This document shows positions 28,633 through 38,957 of a stretch of DNA of 64,000 nt, in pieces. Under the pieces are notes generated by a model. That model ran no database searches and was not told the DNA's origin. It was given only the letters and a program-made list of their open reading frames with translations. The stretch spans positions 248,001 to 312,000 of the forward strand of contig NW_024468254.1 in NCBI RefSeq assembly GCF_002104995.1, read 5' to 3'. The number at the start of each line of letters is the position of its first letter. The stretch's first letter is position 1. This DNA is from Linderina pennispora (Eukaryota > Kickxellomycota > Kickxellomycetes > Kickxellales > Kickxellaceae). The position numbers and the translations under genes are program-made.

Positions 28633-30030
28633 CTACTGATGCGTGAGGATATTAGAAATCTTGCGGATGAACCGAAACCGTTCGCGCCGCGCACTGGGCG
28701 CGACATTCTGCTGCAGCACGGTGAATTCCGGTGACTTTATATCTACGTCTGCCGACTCGCGGCAAAACTCATCTTCCACGTGAACCGACCGCGACGTCAG
28801 TGCCGAGTCGCTGCGCCGGGTGCTCACCTGCCTGGCAATCTTTTCCTGGCTACTGGCAACCACCCGGCTCGGCCGCGACTCCATCGACGTCATCGGCCTT
28901 GTCCGCAGCCTAATCTGCGTGGCCGCACGCGACACATTCGAGCGGCCACGCAGTCCCGGGCTGGCGAGCTCCAGGTCGCCGTACTTTAGGCTACTTTCGG
29001 CGCTGTTGTGGCGATTGGAAATGGACTGCCTGGGCGATGTCGATGGCCGCGGGGTGGTCAGATGCCGGCTGCGCTGCTCGCTGGCCTCGTCAATAAACGA
29101 CATGCGCTCCAGCGCTACCATGATCAAGGCGCGCTCCTTTTCCGAGAGCCTTGCCAGCATGCGGATTAGTTCGGCCACGCCCAGGCTGGCCGACGAGCTT
29201 GGCGAGCTGGTCTGGCGGCGCACGCGCATATTGCTGGGCGTCAGCGCTCCCGAGAGACGCAGGTCCGAGCACATGCTGCTGCGGCTTGGCTCCCGGGCGA
29301 CCTTTAATGGCGCACTGGCCACCTCATACAGGTCCCAGTCGGCCGCATACAATGCGTCGCGCAGGTCCCTGAATCTGGCCGGCATCGCCTCGGGGAACAT
29401 CTCGGCCAGCGCCGTCCTCACCGCCGGCCGCATATTCGCCACGCATTTCCTGACCCACACGTCCTCGCGGTAATCCCTCAGCCCCACCGCATGCTCCTCG
29501 AATGCCTTGGCAAAGTCGCTGCTAAGATCCCCTTCGGTCTGGAAAAACCTAATCAGCCTCTGCCTCCTCACCTCCTGCTCCGCCGGCAATAGCGCCCAGT
29601 CGAGGAACTGCCTTTTGCGCTTCTCCCACGCCATCACCGGGACTTCCAGCGGCTGCTCGTCGAACGCCCAGTCGGCTGCCGCCCCGTGCAGACAGGCGTT
29701 TAGCCGTTTGGCCCATGCCTTCACCGGCAGGTTGTTGTGCTGCGCCGTGTATTCGAATTGCCGGATGAACCGCATCGGGCAGGCGTGCAGATGTGACGGG
29801 TCGAACGTCGGGTAGAGGCGTCGCCCGTAGTACGTGCTGCGCAGGAGATCGTGGTCCAGGTCTGTTTGCTGTGGCGGGTCGCGTGCCCGCAGCTTTGCGT
29901 GGATGTCGTGCAAATCGTCTTCTGTGAATGCGTGTGGGTGCGGGTCCGCCTTCAGCGACGACCTTTGCAAGGGCGTTAGTGGTGCGTTGGTGGAGGGAAA
30001 GCCGTGTGTCGGCGACATTGGCGTGTTCAT
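28633..30030 (-). CDS. Gag-capsid-like protein, possibly domesticated retrotransposon Gag
   Basis: The 465-residue intronless protein has a central region (residues about 86-232) with the layout of a Ty3/Gypsy Gag capsid: MRFIRQFEYTAQHNNLPVKA, a small-residue turn LHGAAADWAF, an aromatic segment W-x-KRKRQFLDWAL, then VRRQRLIRFFQTEGDLSSDF, FEEHAVGLRDY and MRPAVRTALAE. No zinc knuckle, protease or polymerase follows; the rest is Ser/Arg-rich and disordered with a short helix (ELIRMLARLSEKERALIMVA). The frame is intact and has no flanking repeats that I can see. Assignment to Gag is by pattern only; it could be an unrelated helical protein. Confidence 0.5.
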   Translation of the reverse strand: MNTPMSPTHGFPSTNAPLTPLQRSSLKADPHPHAFTEDDLHDIHAKLRARDPPQQTDLDHDLLRSTYYGRRLYPTFDPSHLHACPMRFIRQFEYTAQHNNLPVKAWAKRLNACLHGAAADWAFDEQPLEVPVMAWEKRKRQFLDWALLPAEQEVRRQRLIRFFQTEGDLSSDFAKAFEEHAVGLRDYREDVWVRKCVANMRPAVRTALAEMFPEAMPARFRDLRDALYAADWDLYEVASAPLKVAREPSRSSMCSDLRLSGALTPSNMRVRRQTSSPSSSASLGVAELIRMLARLSEKERALIMVALERMSFIDEASEQRSRHLTTPRPSTSPRQSISNRHNSAESSLKYGDLELASPGLRGRSNVSRAATQIRLRTRPMTSMESRPSRVVASSQEKIARQVSTRRSDSALTSRSVHVEDEFCRESADVDIKSPEFTVLQQNVAPSARRERFRFIRKISNILTHQ

Positions 30031-31255
30031 TACTATTCGTGCCCTTGTGATAATGTATGTGTTGATATATTAGTGATGTAGATAAAGAAAAAGCACAGGA
30101 AGGGGGAAAGGGTGCTGCTCCTTGTTTTTCCTTTGAAAAATAAAATAGAAACTCTCTTGCCCGGGCTGCCCCGGAAGGCATGGACAGAGGCCCCTTTTAT
30201 TTACAGTTTGCCTGCCCTCCCTTTTTTTGCCCTGAGATGTTCCTGACAACAACAGCTGTGCTGTTCGTTCTCTCCCCTGACAATATGCATACAAGTGCCT
30301 CCTTGAAATATTTGGCCACATTGGGCAGATCATTCTCTTCTTCATTTTGACAATATGGTGGAAAAATGTGAAAAAAAGCTTTTAGACAATCCGAAGCTAG
30401 CCCGAGCATAATGCCAGAGACACTGTGTGGCAAATGCGTAGATAGCATATGCACAGGGAACACCTCCCCAGAAAAACCTTTTCCCTGTCCAGGAGCCACT
30501 GCCAGCCTGATCTAATTATATAAAGCCTGCAGTATGATCAGACATAGGATATTTTGCGATTTCGTTGCCATTTTTTCATGCAGCACAGATATGCCCAATA
30601 TGTCCAGCCGAAATGGGCTTGGGACTGTCGAAATGTCGCTGTTTTGATTTTTTTGTTTACACTGCGGGTTCACCAGGATCATTCAACAATAGCGCAATTT
30701 CAATGCTTGCCCAATATAATACCTGCTCAGCTTGCGACATATGCGCCTGCTTATTTTACCTTGCAGTCCGCACAAAATCCCCCATTCATGAATGTCCTGG
30801 GTCAGGAACGGCTGGGCCCATTTCGCCTTCTCCTTTGTCCCCCTCCGGCTCATGTCAACACTGTCCAAGAAAGAAATAACCCGAGGCGCCACCCTGACGA
30901 GCTACAAGGTGCTGTGCGTGGCTTACAGGACATATGTTGCACCAAGGTGCCTTGCCCGACAATAGGGCCATGGTTTTGTGGTTCTTACTTATTGAGGTTG
31001 CAGGCAGACATATATTTTGTGGATGGTGCCCGTGGCATGCATTATTCGGTCTTCCTGGGCCAAGAATTCAGCCCACTGCTGCCTCCCGTCCTTGTTGTCG
31101 CTGATGAACCGAGGGGGTTCTATTACAAGACAAGGAGCCGAAGAGCGGGTTTCGAACCAATTCTGCGAAACCGCAGAGATCCTCCAGGTAACATTTGCAT
31201 GAACCACTTTTTATTATTTCTAGCATCTATTTCTCAAGCTACTTGCTAACGCCAA
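30031..31255. other. 1.2 kb divergent intergenic region
   Basis: This lies between the divergent starts of the Gag-like gene and the OFA-type transporter. A 231-codon frame at 30554-31249 shows no conserved content and shares the space with conflicting frames, so I do not call it. A/T-rich tracts are common. Confidence 0.5.
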
Positions 31256-33184
31256 ATGCGCCTAATCGATGAACTCGCATCGGACGCGGTGTTTGACACA
31301 ACGCCGCGGACAGACAAATGCCGGACATTCTGGGAGGTGCTAATCCAATACTACTCGCACACAGAGTACATCCGTACGCCTGGAGAGATCCGCAGCGACT
31401 CGTACATTCTCTTTGGGCGCGTGCAGTGCCGTGCCTGGATGATCATCCCGCTGGCAGTGCTCAGCCAGTTCTGCCTCGGGTCCCTGTACGCCTGGTCGAT
31501 CTTCAACAAGCCCATAGACAAGCACATGTACGGCGACGCGGAGGCGAACCGAGCCCAGATAACCTTCTATATTGCGCTGGGCATGCTGGGCGCCTCAGGC
31601 GCAGCCTTTGGGCCCTGGATCGAGTCGCACTCGCCCAAGATGTGCGCGCTCCTGGGCGCGGCGTTATTTTTCGCCGGGCATTGCACGGCCGCACTGGGGC
31701 TGTTCTGCAAGGATATCGGCATGTTGTATTTCGGCTACGGGTTCATCGGCGGCATTGGCCTGGGAGTAGGCTATGTGGCCACTATTGACGCTGTGATCCA
31801 GTGGTACCCGAATGCGCGCGGCTTTGCGTCCGGGCTGGCAGTCAGCGGATTCGGCAGCGGCTCAATGGCCTTCAGCAACATCAACACGCAGCTTATCAAG
31901 CGCTTCAGCATCCCGACCGTGTTTATTATCCTGGGCATAATCAACCTCACTGTGATGGTCCTATGTGCCTTGGTTATGCGGCCGCCGCCACCCAACTACA
32001 ATCTGCCCGGGGTGGCGGCCGACATGGCTAACCAGTCAATGACAGATGTGCGGTGCAAAAGGCACAGCGTGCAGCAGACAATCAAGGGCAAGACGGCGAC
32101 GGTTGGCGGGCAAACAGTCACCGTGGGGTCGAGCTCCGGCGACCCCGTCCTGGTAATCCCCTTGGCCGACGCCCTGTCATCGGCGGACTTTTGGTGCCTG
32201 TGGGCGGCGTTCTTTGTGAACCTGGTGTTCGGCGTCGTGATCATCTCGAATATGGCCAGCATGACCAGCAACATGTTCCATGGCCGGACCGAAATGCCCG
32301 TGGCATCTCTGGTGACCATCGAGGGTGCATTCAATGCCTTCGGCCGGCTGTTCTTCGGCTGGGCATCGGACTGGTTCGGCCGCCGCCGCACGTTCCTGTT
32401 CATTATCACTTTGCAGATTTCCATAGTCGCCTGTCTGATTGTGATCATGCCCAGGCTCGCATTCTGGCCGTTCGTCGTGCTGGTCTGGCTGGCCACGCTC
32501 TGCTACGGCGGCGGCGTCGGCGTCATCCCGGCCACGTTGGCAGATATGTTCGGTGCTACCAACATGTCTGCCTGCCACGGCGTCATTCTGACCGGCTGGT
32601 CTGTGGCGGCAATCGGCGGCGGCCTGACCTACACCGGCATAGTCAATATGCTGACGCACTCTGCGGGCTACACGCTGGAGGACCCCCGCGTCTACGTAAT
32701 CAACCTGTACTGGATCCTGTCGCTCCTTTTGGCCGGCTGGCTGATCCTTCTTTGCGTGCGCGTGTCGCCGCGCCAGCGCCTGTTCCCGCGCGTCCACCAG
32801 CAGATATTCTGCCACTTCGCCGCCGGCTACTTGATCAGACTGGCTGGCAATCCCTTCCAGCGCGGCCTGCACGACTATGAGTTTCTGAGCGCAGCGCTGC
32901 CAGCAATGGACACGGAGCTGCCGACGGTCTTTGCGCAGGACGGCATGTCGGTTATGGAGAAGCCCGCCGAGGCCTTTGATTATGTCGAGAGCGCAGCGAA
33001 GCTGTCGGTTTCGTCGCCGGCCCGCGGCTCGTGCGTGCAGCTGGTGTGCTCCACCCCGCCCCGCCGTCGCTGTCTGGTTGTGGGCAAATGGCGTCTGGAG
33101 ATTGTCTCCAGAGAAGAGGTCGCTACGGTCTGGCGCATGTACTTGTCATGCGCGCTATTGGCGTCTGCTAGTGACAATGAGTAG
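31256..33184 (+). CDS. MFS transporter of the oxalate/formate antiporter (OFA) type
   Basis: The 642-residue protein has about 12 membrane segments and a long polar N-terminus. The OFA branch is suggested by LSQFCLGSLYAWSIFNKPID at the first segment, ALGMLGASGAAFGPWIE, GFIGGIGLGVGYVATIDAVI, QWYPNARGFASGLAVSGFG and the later FFGWASDWFGRRRTFLF with the domain-2 GRR loop. The family moves monocarboxylates such as oxalate, formate or pyruvate, but the fungal substrate is not readable here. A loop of about 50 polar residues separates the halves. The last 120 residues after the final segment are a long Ser/Arg-rich cytosolic tail, unusual for the family. Start by first ATG with A at -3. Confidence 0.8.
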   Translation: MRLIDELASDAVFDTTPRTDKCRTFWEVLIQYYSHTEYIRTPGEIRSDSYILFGRVQCRAWMIIPLAVLSQFCLGSLYAWSIFNKPIDKHMYGDAEANRAQITFYIALGMLGASGAAFGPWIESHSPKMCALLGAALFFAGHCTAALGLFCKDIGMLYFGYGFIGGIGLGVGYVATIDAVIQWYPNARGFASGLAVSGFGSGSMAFSNINTQLIKRFSIPTVFIILGIINLTVMVLCALVMRPPPPNYNLPGVAADMANQSMTDVRCKRHSVQQTIKGKTATVGGQTVTVGSSSGDPVLVIPLADALSSADFWCLWAAFFVNLVFGVVIISNMASMTSNMFHGRTEMPVASLVTIEGAFNAFGRLFFGWASDWFGRRRTFLFIITLQISIVACLIVIMPRLAFWPFVVLVWLATLCYGGGVGVIPATLADMFGATNMSACHGVILTGWSVAAIGGGLTYTGIVNMLTHSAGYTLEDPRVYVINLYWILSLLLAGWLILLCVRVSPRQRLFPRVHQQIFCHFAAGYLIRLAGNPFQRGLHDYEFLSAALPAMDTELPTVFAQDGMSVMEKPAEAFDYVESAAKLSVSSPARGSCVQLVCSTPPRRRCLVVGKWRLEIVSREEVATVWRMYLSCALLASASDNE

Positions 33185-34016
33185 CTTTTTTGCGTGTTTC
33201 TTTGTGCGTTTTTTTAAAATACAACATCAGTGCAAGTCAATCAGGGGCGAGTCTCGTGCCATTTCGGTCTTGAACAGGATGTATCTACCACCAGCAGGGC
33301 CCAGCAAGATCGACGGCGTTAGTGAGTACCTAGCTGGGGGTTCTACAATGCTGCCGCCTCGGCCATTTTTGGTCCTTATTCCCCGTTGGTTGTCTGGTAC
33401 CCTCTGCCCCCTCACCCGACTTTGCTGCGGCACTGCCACCCTGTGTATCGCCTGTCTCGCTCCCTCGGAATCCTGCCTGCCCCTCTTGTTCTCTGCTGCC
33501 TTTGTCTCTCGGGGACCCCAGCAACCATTGTCTCTGTTGGTGCAGCGCTTCAGCATCTCTGTCCCAGGCCTGCTGATCTGTTCAAGCAGGTGCGCATTGA
33601 CCTATGCTTGCTTTCGATCAGCTGGCACCCCTCAGTTCGCCAACCGTGGGAAGCGCCTGTATCTCAATGCAAGCCTCGAAGAGGGCATTTCTGCAGTGTG
33701 CCTTGTCTGCCCAACTGATCCGCCCCCCTTGATGTGCTCTTGGAGGTCGCGTGATTTTTTTGCTGTTGCTCCGTGCCCAGAATGTCTTGCTACCTTGTGT
33801 GACCAGCGTGTCCTGTAGTGTAGTGGTGGGCTGCTCAGGCATATGTCGCGGAGAATCCATGCGTGCATTCAGCTGGCCTAGCCTCTCTTGCGCATTGATA
33901 AAGCTCTCGACTGCCCTCTTCCTCCAAGACAGGCACTCTTGTTTCCACTTCTCGCATTGCGAAAGAAAAGGCATTACTCGCATCCACTTTTTTGCATCTA
34001 CCCTTCTTACTTATCA
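33185..34016. other. interval between the OFA-type gene and the GH15 gene
   Basis: This is 832 bases. Open frames exist on both strands; the only one I consider possible is the two-exon minus-strand model at 33227-33983, listed separately. A C/T-rich leader lies just before 34017. Confidence 0.45.
33227..33983 (-). CDS. possible two-exon gene, unrecognised product
   Basis: Two minus-strand open frames can be joined in phase: exon 1 33983-33645, intron 33644-33602 (GTTGGC...CATAG, 43 bases, with CTGAT as branch point) and exon 2 33601-33227, about 237 residues. Exon 1 is helical and charged (CEKWKQECLSWRKRAVESFI); exon 2 starts VNAHLLEQISRPGTEMLKRC and is basic and Gln/Arg-rich. The stop lies 42 bases from the OFA gene stop, a spacing typical of this genome. 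Against it: the start is only 33 bases from the divergent GH15 start, the intron is very short and no family is recognised. Confidence 0.28.
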
Positions 34017-36188
34017 ATGAGGTGTTCCTCCTCTGACTCATTCGACGATGAGACCAAGCTCTCCTCGGTCATGCGCAAGCCCCTGAACGGGTATCTGCCG
34101 ATCGAAAACTACGGCATCATCGGCAACATGCACACCACGGCGCTGGTGGGCCTCGACGGCTCAGTGGACTTTCTCTGCTGGCCCGAGTTTGACAGTCCGT
34201 CGGTGTTCTGCCGGATGCTGGACAAGACCAAGGGCGGGCACTTCTCCATCACGCCAACGACCCCCGACATGTCGAGCAAGCAGCAGTACCTGCCGTTCTC
34301 CAATGTCCTGGTGACCAAGTTTCTGAGCGAAGCCGGGGTCGGCCAGGTCACCGACTACATGCATCGGCCGAAGCCCGGGTCGCGCAGCCACAGCGTGATG
34401 CTTCCCTGGCTGATCCGCTCGGTCGACGTGATCCGCGGTGAGCTCGAGTTCAGCGCTGAGTGCTTTCCGGCCTTCGACTATGCACGTGCCAAGCACAAAA
34501 TGCATATCGACGATACTGGTGTGATCCGGATGGACAATCCGCCGAAGCGACCAGCAGAGGCGCAGGAGAGCATCTTCCAGTCGATCTTTTTGCACTGGGA
34601 CATGACCGGCAACCAGTCCGAGTCGTATGTGGGGCCGCAGACAGTGGTGTTTACGCCCGAGAAGCTGCCCCACCCAGAGCACGACCATATGGAGAATGCC
34701 GAGGATGTGGCAGCGCAGACTGCAGTCCACCCAATGGACCTGCGGTACGTTGTGGGCGCCAGCGCCGGCTGCCACGGCATGGGCTTTGACTGGCAGCCGG
34801 TGGATAACCCAAACGGGCTGGGCCAGGGCGTGCAGGCCAAGTTCCGGCTCCAAGAGGGTCAGCGTGTGACGTTCATTTTCCGCACGCAGCCGGAGCCCAA
34901 CACGGACTTCATTGACCCACCCCTGTCGATGCCACTGCTGGACGAGCTGCTGGAGGACACGCTGATGTACTGGCTAATGTGGATCCGCAAGTGCAAGTAC
35001 AGCGGGCGGTGGCTCGAGCACGTCGAGCGCAGTGCACTGATGCTGAAGCTGCTGACGTACGAGCCGACTGGCGCCGTGGTGGCAGCACCGTCCTTTTCGT
35101 TGCCCGAGGCCATTGGCGACTCGGGACGGAACTGGGACTACCGGTTCACGTGGGTGCGCGACTCAGCCTTCACCATGTACGCCTTCATGCGCCTGGGCCT
35201 GACCACCGAGGCCAAGAAATACATGGAGTTTGTCAGCATGCTGTGCCGCGAAAAGAAGAACCCCGACGGGAGCCTGCAGATAATGTACACGCTGCGCGGC
35301 GGCCGCGAGATGCCCGAGCTGATCCTGCCGCACCTCGAGGGCTACCGCGAATGTGCTCCTGTGCGTATCGGCAATGGCGCTGCCGACCACATCCAGCTGG
35401 ACATCTACGGCGAGCTCCTGGATGCCATCTACCTGTACAACAAGTACGCGAATCCGCTTTCCTACGATGACTGGGTGGAGGTGCGCACTCTGGTGACCTA
35501 TGTCTGCAACAACTACGACCAGCCCGACATGGGGATCTGGGAGGTGCGCGGCCAGCGCCAGCACTTCACGTACTCCAAGGTGCAGTGCTGGGTGGCTGTC
35601 GACCGCGGCCTGCGGCTGGTGGACAAGCGCGATTTCCCGTGCCCCGACCAGGCGCTGTGGAGCAGGACGCGCGACAAAATCTACGAGGAGATCATGCAGC
35701 ATGCGTGGAATCCGGAGATGCGCATATTCACGCAGAGCTACGAGCACAAGGAGATGCTTGATGCTGCGGTGCTGGCCATGCCGCTGGTGTTCTTTTGCGC
35801 GGCCACCGACCCGCGCTTTGTCAGCACCCTCAACCGCATCATGCTGCCGCCGCACAAGGGCGGGCTGTCGGCGAACAACCTGGTGTTCAGATACAATGCC
35901 ATCGAGACCGACGACGGGCTGTCGGGCGAGGAGGGCGCGTTTTCGCTGTGCACGTTCTGGCTGGCCGAGGCGTTGGCGCGCGCGAGCCCGGCGAACAAGA
36001 CGATGCTGTACAAGTCGCAGGTCATCGTCGAGGAGATGATCACGTACGGGAACCACGTCGGGCTGTTCTCTGAGGAAATCGACAAGGCCGGCAAGCACCT
36101 GGGCAACTTCCCGCAGGCATTCACGCACATTGCGCTGATCTCGGCTGCATTCAACGTCGATCGGGAGCTAAAGAAAGTGCACAACTAA
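34017..36188 (+). CDS. GH15 glucoamylase/trehalase-like glycosidase
   Basis: The 723-residue protein has the two-part layout of actinobacterial GH15 trehalases and glucoamylases: an N-terminal beta-sandwich beginning YGIIGNMHTTALVGLDGSVD and FLCWPEFDSPSVF, then an (alpha/alpha)6 catalytic barrel. Barrel motifs are IGDSGRNWDYRFTWVRDSAF (residues about 366-385, substrate-site Arg and Asp), NGAADHIQLDIYGELLDAIY, GIWEVRGQRQHFTYSKVQCW and, at the end, LFSEEID then LGNFPQAFTHIALISAAFNV. It has no signal peptide, so it is cytosolic and probably acts on trehalose or short alpha-glucosides; which one cannot be told. The start at 34017 gives MRCSSSDSFDD and fits a C/T-rich leader. Confidence 0.85.
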   Translation: MRCSSSDSFDDETKLSSVMRKPLNGYLPIENYGIIGNMHTTALVGLDGSVDFLCWPEFDSPSVFCRMLDKTKGGHFSITPTTPDMSSKQQYLPFSNVLVTKFLSEAGVGQVTDYMHRPKPGSRSHSVMLPWLIRSVDVIRGELEFSAECFPAFDYARAKHKMHIDDTGVIRMDNPPKRPAEAQESIFQSIFLHWDMTGNQSESYVGPQTVVFTPEKLPHPEHDHMENAEDVAAQTAVHPMDLRYVVGASAGCHGMGFDWQPVDNPNGLGQGVQAKFRLQEGQRVTFIFRTQPEPNTDFIDPPLSMPLLDELLEDTLMYWLMWIRKCKYSGRWLEHVERSALMLKLLTYEPTGAVVAAPSFSLPEAIGDSGRNWDYRFTWVRDSAFTMYAFMRLGLTTEAKKYMEFVSMLCREKKNPDGSLQIMYTLRGGREMPELILPHLEGYRECAPVRIGNGAADHIQLDIYGELLDAIYLYNKYANPLSYDDWVEVRTLVTYVCNNYDQPDMGIWEVRGQRQHFTYSKVQCWVAVDRGLRLVDKRDFPCPDQALWSRTRDKIYEEIMQHAWNPEMRIFTQSYEHKEMLDAAVLAMPLVFFCAATDPRFVSTLNRIMLPPHKGGLSANNLVFRYNAIETDDGLSGEEGAFSLCTFWLAEALARASPANKTMLYKSQVIVEEMITYGNHVGLFSEEIDKAGKHLGNFPQAFTHIALISAAFNVDRELKKVHN

Positions 36189-36248
36189 ATACCCACTTAT
36201 CTCATAAAAAGAACCGTATGGCATATTGGCCGGCCATATGGACTTTAT

Positions 36249-38068
36249 TTAGAGGAACTCTTCAACGTTAATTTCAAAGGTTGACACCGGGTAATCCAGC
36301 TCAAAGTTCACCAGCACCTCGGGATGCAGCACACCAATGGCGCCCAGCCTCACAACCTTGCCCTCCTCGCTCCGGTACATGACGTCGGCGCAGCGTCCCG
36401 GCAGGTACGTCGGCAGGTCGCTCTCGCTCAGCCAGTAGCCCTTGCCCTCCTTGGAGTGCGGCACATTCAGCGACACCATCACGGTATCCAGCAGACCCTG
36501 GATGACCTCGAACTGGGCCGAGTGGCTCGAGAACAGCGCGCACAGCCGGCGCTGGTTGGTGGCTCCGCGGTCGCGGGTCGCGTCCTTGAACACGACATCC
36601 GAGACCTCAAAGAGCTTGTACGGAATCGCGTGCTTCTTGTTCTCGCGAATAGTCTTGAGCAGACCCGGCAGCAGCGTCGAGCGGCACACCTGGTACTCGA
36701 ACGTCTTCGGGTTCTCCAACACCACCGCCTCGTCGCCATTGTCCACGCGCCTGAGCTGCTTGAAGTTCTCGTCGTGCGAGCACAGGCTGAGCGTCAGCGC
36801 CTCGGTCCACCCGGCCATCGCCACCTCCTTGCGGATCAGATCCGACAGCTTGTTGAGCGGGAACGCCTTGCCCACGGTCGCCGCGTTGTTCTGCGTGCGC
36901 GGAATCTTGTTGTACCCAAAGGCCACGCCCAGGTCCTCGGCGATATCGCACTCCTGCAGAATGTCCGGCCGCGTCGGCGGCAGCTCCACCGAGATCTCGC
37001 CGTCCTTGGCCGTGGCCTCCAGCGACATCTTCTTCAGCAGCTCGACGATCTCGTCGTCCGACTGCGCGATCCCAACAATGCCGTTGAGGTACTCGGACGT
37101 GGTCGTCATGGTGCGCGCCGAAATATCCGGGTACACATACGACGTGCCGTCCGGGTACACGACCTCGACGGGCTCCACCGTGAACGGCTTCTCGCAGTAC
37201 CCGCTGAACATGGTCAGCAGGATGTTTAGCACCACATTCACCTTGGTCATGTCGGTGGCCGTGATCTCAATGAAGACGTTCTTCGTGTCAAGCGTGATCT
37301 TGCTGTGCTGGCTGTTGATCAGCGGCGGCAGCGACATCACCGTGCGGTTCTTGTCGTAGATGACCGGGAACACCGGCGAGTCGCGGATGATATGCAGGAA
37401 CTTGCGGATGTGCAGGTCGTTCTCGTAGAACTCGATCACGCGGTTCCCGTCCATCTCCTCCGTCTGGTTCAGCGGCACAAACTTGATGTCTGACGGCTTA
37501 CGGGCCTCGTACGTGAACGGGCCCTCCACCGTGTCCAGGTCGTGCGTGCCAACCGACACCAGCGTGCGCTTGCGGCAAATGTTGTTGTGCAGCTTGTCCT
37601 GCAGATCAATGAACGACTGGTACCGCTCCTGCGTCAATGTCACGTTGCGCAGAATCGCACCCACCACCAGCGGCCGGATCTGAGAGCACTCGGGTGCGAC
37701 CGTGATCCGGGCCGGCTTCGACACAGGCACGACCGTGTACTTGGGCGTCTTCTCCTGCCCCAGGAACACGCCCAGGGCGCGCGACAGACCCTCGAAGCAC
37801 AGCAGATCGTAGCGGTTCGCCGGAATATCGATCTTGAGCTGCGCGCGCTCGCCCTCGGCAAGCTCGCCCTCCTCAGACGTCTACAGCAGCTGCTTTTTGC
37901 GTTAGCAAAACCCCCCTCCCTATATGCCCTGTCTGCGTATTTGCCAACACTTACGTCCTCCTCGAGCTCAATTCCAAACTCAAAGCACAACTCGCGGAAC
38001 TGGTCCGTGTTATACTTGTTGCCCAGGTACTCGAACAAATCTTGCTTGTCAATGTTAATCGTCGGCAT
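36249..38068 (-). CDS. FRS1: cytosolic phenylalanyl-tRNA synthetase beta subunit, two exons
   Basis: Exon 1 is 38068-37955 ([20 protein letters not shown]...), with an intron at 37954-37881 (GTAAGT...TAG, 74 bases) and exon 2 at 37880-36249, giving 581 residues in phase 0. The beta subunit pairs with Frs2 to charge tRNA-Phe in the cytosol. Visible are the B3/B4 editing-type region ([55 protein letters not shown]), the B5 domain ([20 protein letters not shown]) and the core-like end ([29 protein letters not shown]). Length matches the archaeal/eukaryotic family. It is divergent from NAT9, about 280 bases away. Confidence 0.92.
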
Positions 38069-38348
38069 GGCGGCAGCGAATCCAGACAAAGAGAAAAACG
38101 GTGTGGTAAAATAGTGTTGGTAGCAAGGAAGCAGAAAGAAGAACGTGGTGCTCTCGTCCAGCCCTTCGTAGCCCGTTGTCGCCTCGGTCTGAACCACGCC
38201 GATTTTTTCCTCGCCTTGCTGCTGGTTGGGGAGGGGGCGAGCCGTTCAAGCCGCAACAAGAAGTCAGAAATGATTCACTTCCGCCAGCCAATTTTTTTCC
38301 TCTCTCTGGTGCTAAAATCCAGCAGTTTTTATTTTTCGTTTCCAAGCA

Positions 38349-38951
38349 ATGCGCGCAAACGAGCACCTGGCCATTATCGGCGACAAGGTCATCCTCGTGC
38401 CCTACGAGGCCGCCCACGTCCCCCGCTACCACGAGTGGATGAAGTCGCCGTATCTGCAGGAGATGACGGCCTCGGAGCCCCTGTCGATCGAGGAGGAATA
38501 CGCCATGCAAAAGTCCTGGCGCACCGACTCCGACAAATGCACCTTTATCATCCTTGACAGGCAGGCAGACAGCGACCTCTACAACAACGAGCGCATGATC
38601 GGCGACGTCAACTTCTACCTCAACAACACCGACAACCCGCACGAGGCCGAGCTCGAGGTCATGGTCGCCGAGGAAGCGTACACGGGCAAGGGCATTGCCA
38701 CCGAGGTCCTGAAGCTGATGATGCACTACGCCGTCAACGACGCCAAGGTCGACGACCTGGTGGTGCGCATCAAGGACTCCAATGCTGCCAGCATCCACAT
38801 CTTCGAATCCACATTCGGATTTGTCGAGACCGAGCGGTCAAAGGTCTTCCAGGAGGTCACGCTGCGCCGCAAGGTGTCTGACGAGCTGGTGCACCAGCTG
38901 GCCGAGTGGACCAAGAGCGCCAGGCGCGTAGAGTACCGGAAACCCGAATAA
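38349..38951 (+). CDS. NAT9: GNAT acetyltransferase, NAT9-like
   Basis: The 200-residue GNAT-fold protein matches the NAT9 family, reported to affect microtubule stability and signalling in animals. Evidence is the N-terminus (GDKVILVPYEAAHVPRYHEW and MTASEPLSIEEEYAMQKSW), which is family-specific, and the acetyl-CoA loop EEAYTGKGIATEVLKLMM. NAASIHIFESTFGF is the usual GNAT C-terminal pairing strand. The acceptor substrate is unknown. It is convergent with the DUF4211-type gene, with only six bases between the stop codons. Confidence 0.82.
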   Translation: MRANEHLAIIGDKVILVPYEAAHVPRYHEWMKSPYLQEMTASEPLSIEEEYAMQKSWRTDSDKCTFIILDRQADSDLYNNERMIGDVNFYLNNTDNPHEAELEVMVAEEAYTGKGIATEVLKLMMHYAVNDAKVDDLVVRIKDSNAASIHIFESTFGFVETERSKVFQEVTLRRKVSDELVHQLAEWTKSARRVEYRKPE

Positions 38952-38957
38952 AAAAAG

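Noticed and set aside
31147-31158. T-loop-like GGGTTTCGAACC upstream of the OFA-type gene
   Set aside because: Neither strand gives matching T-stem bases or an acceptor stem.
30554-31249. 231-codon plus-strand frame before the OFA-type gene
   Set aside because: No conserved content, conflicting frames on both strands and no sign of splicing into the transporter gene.
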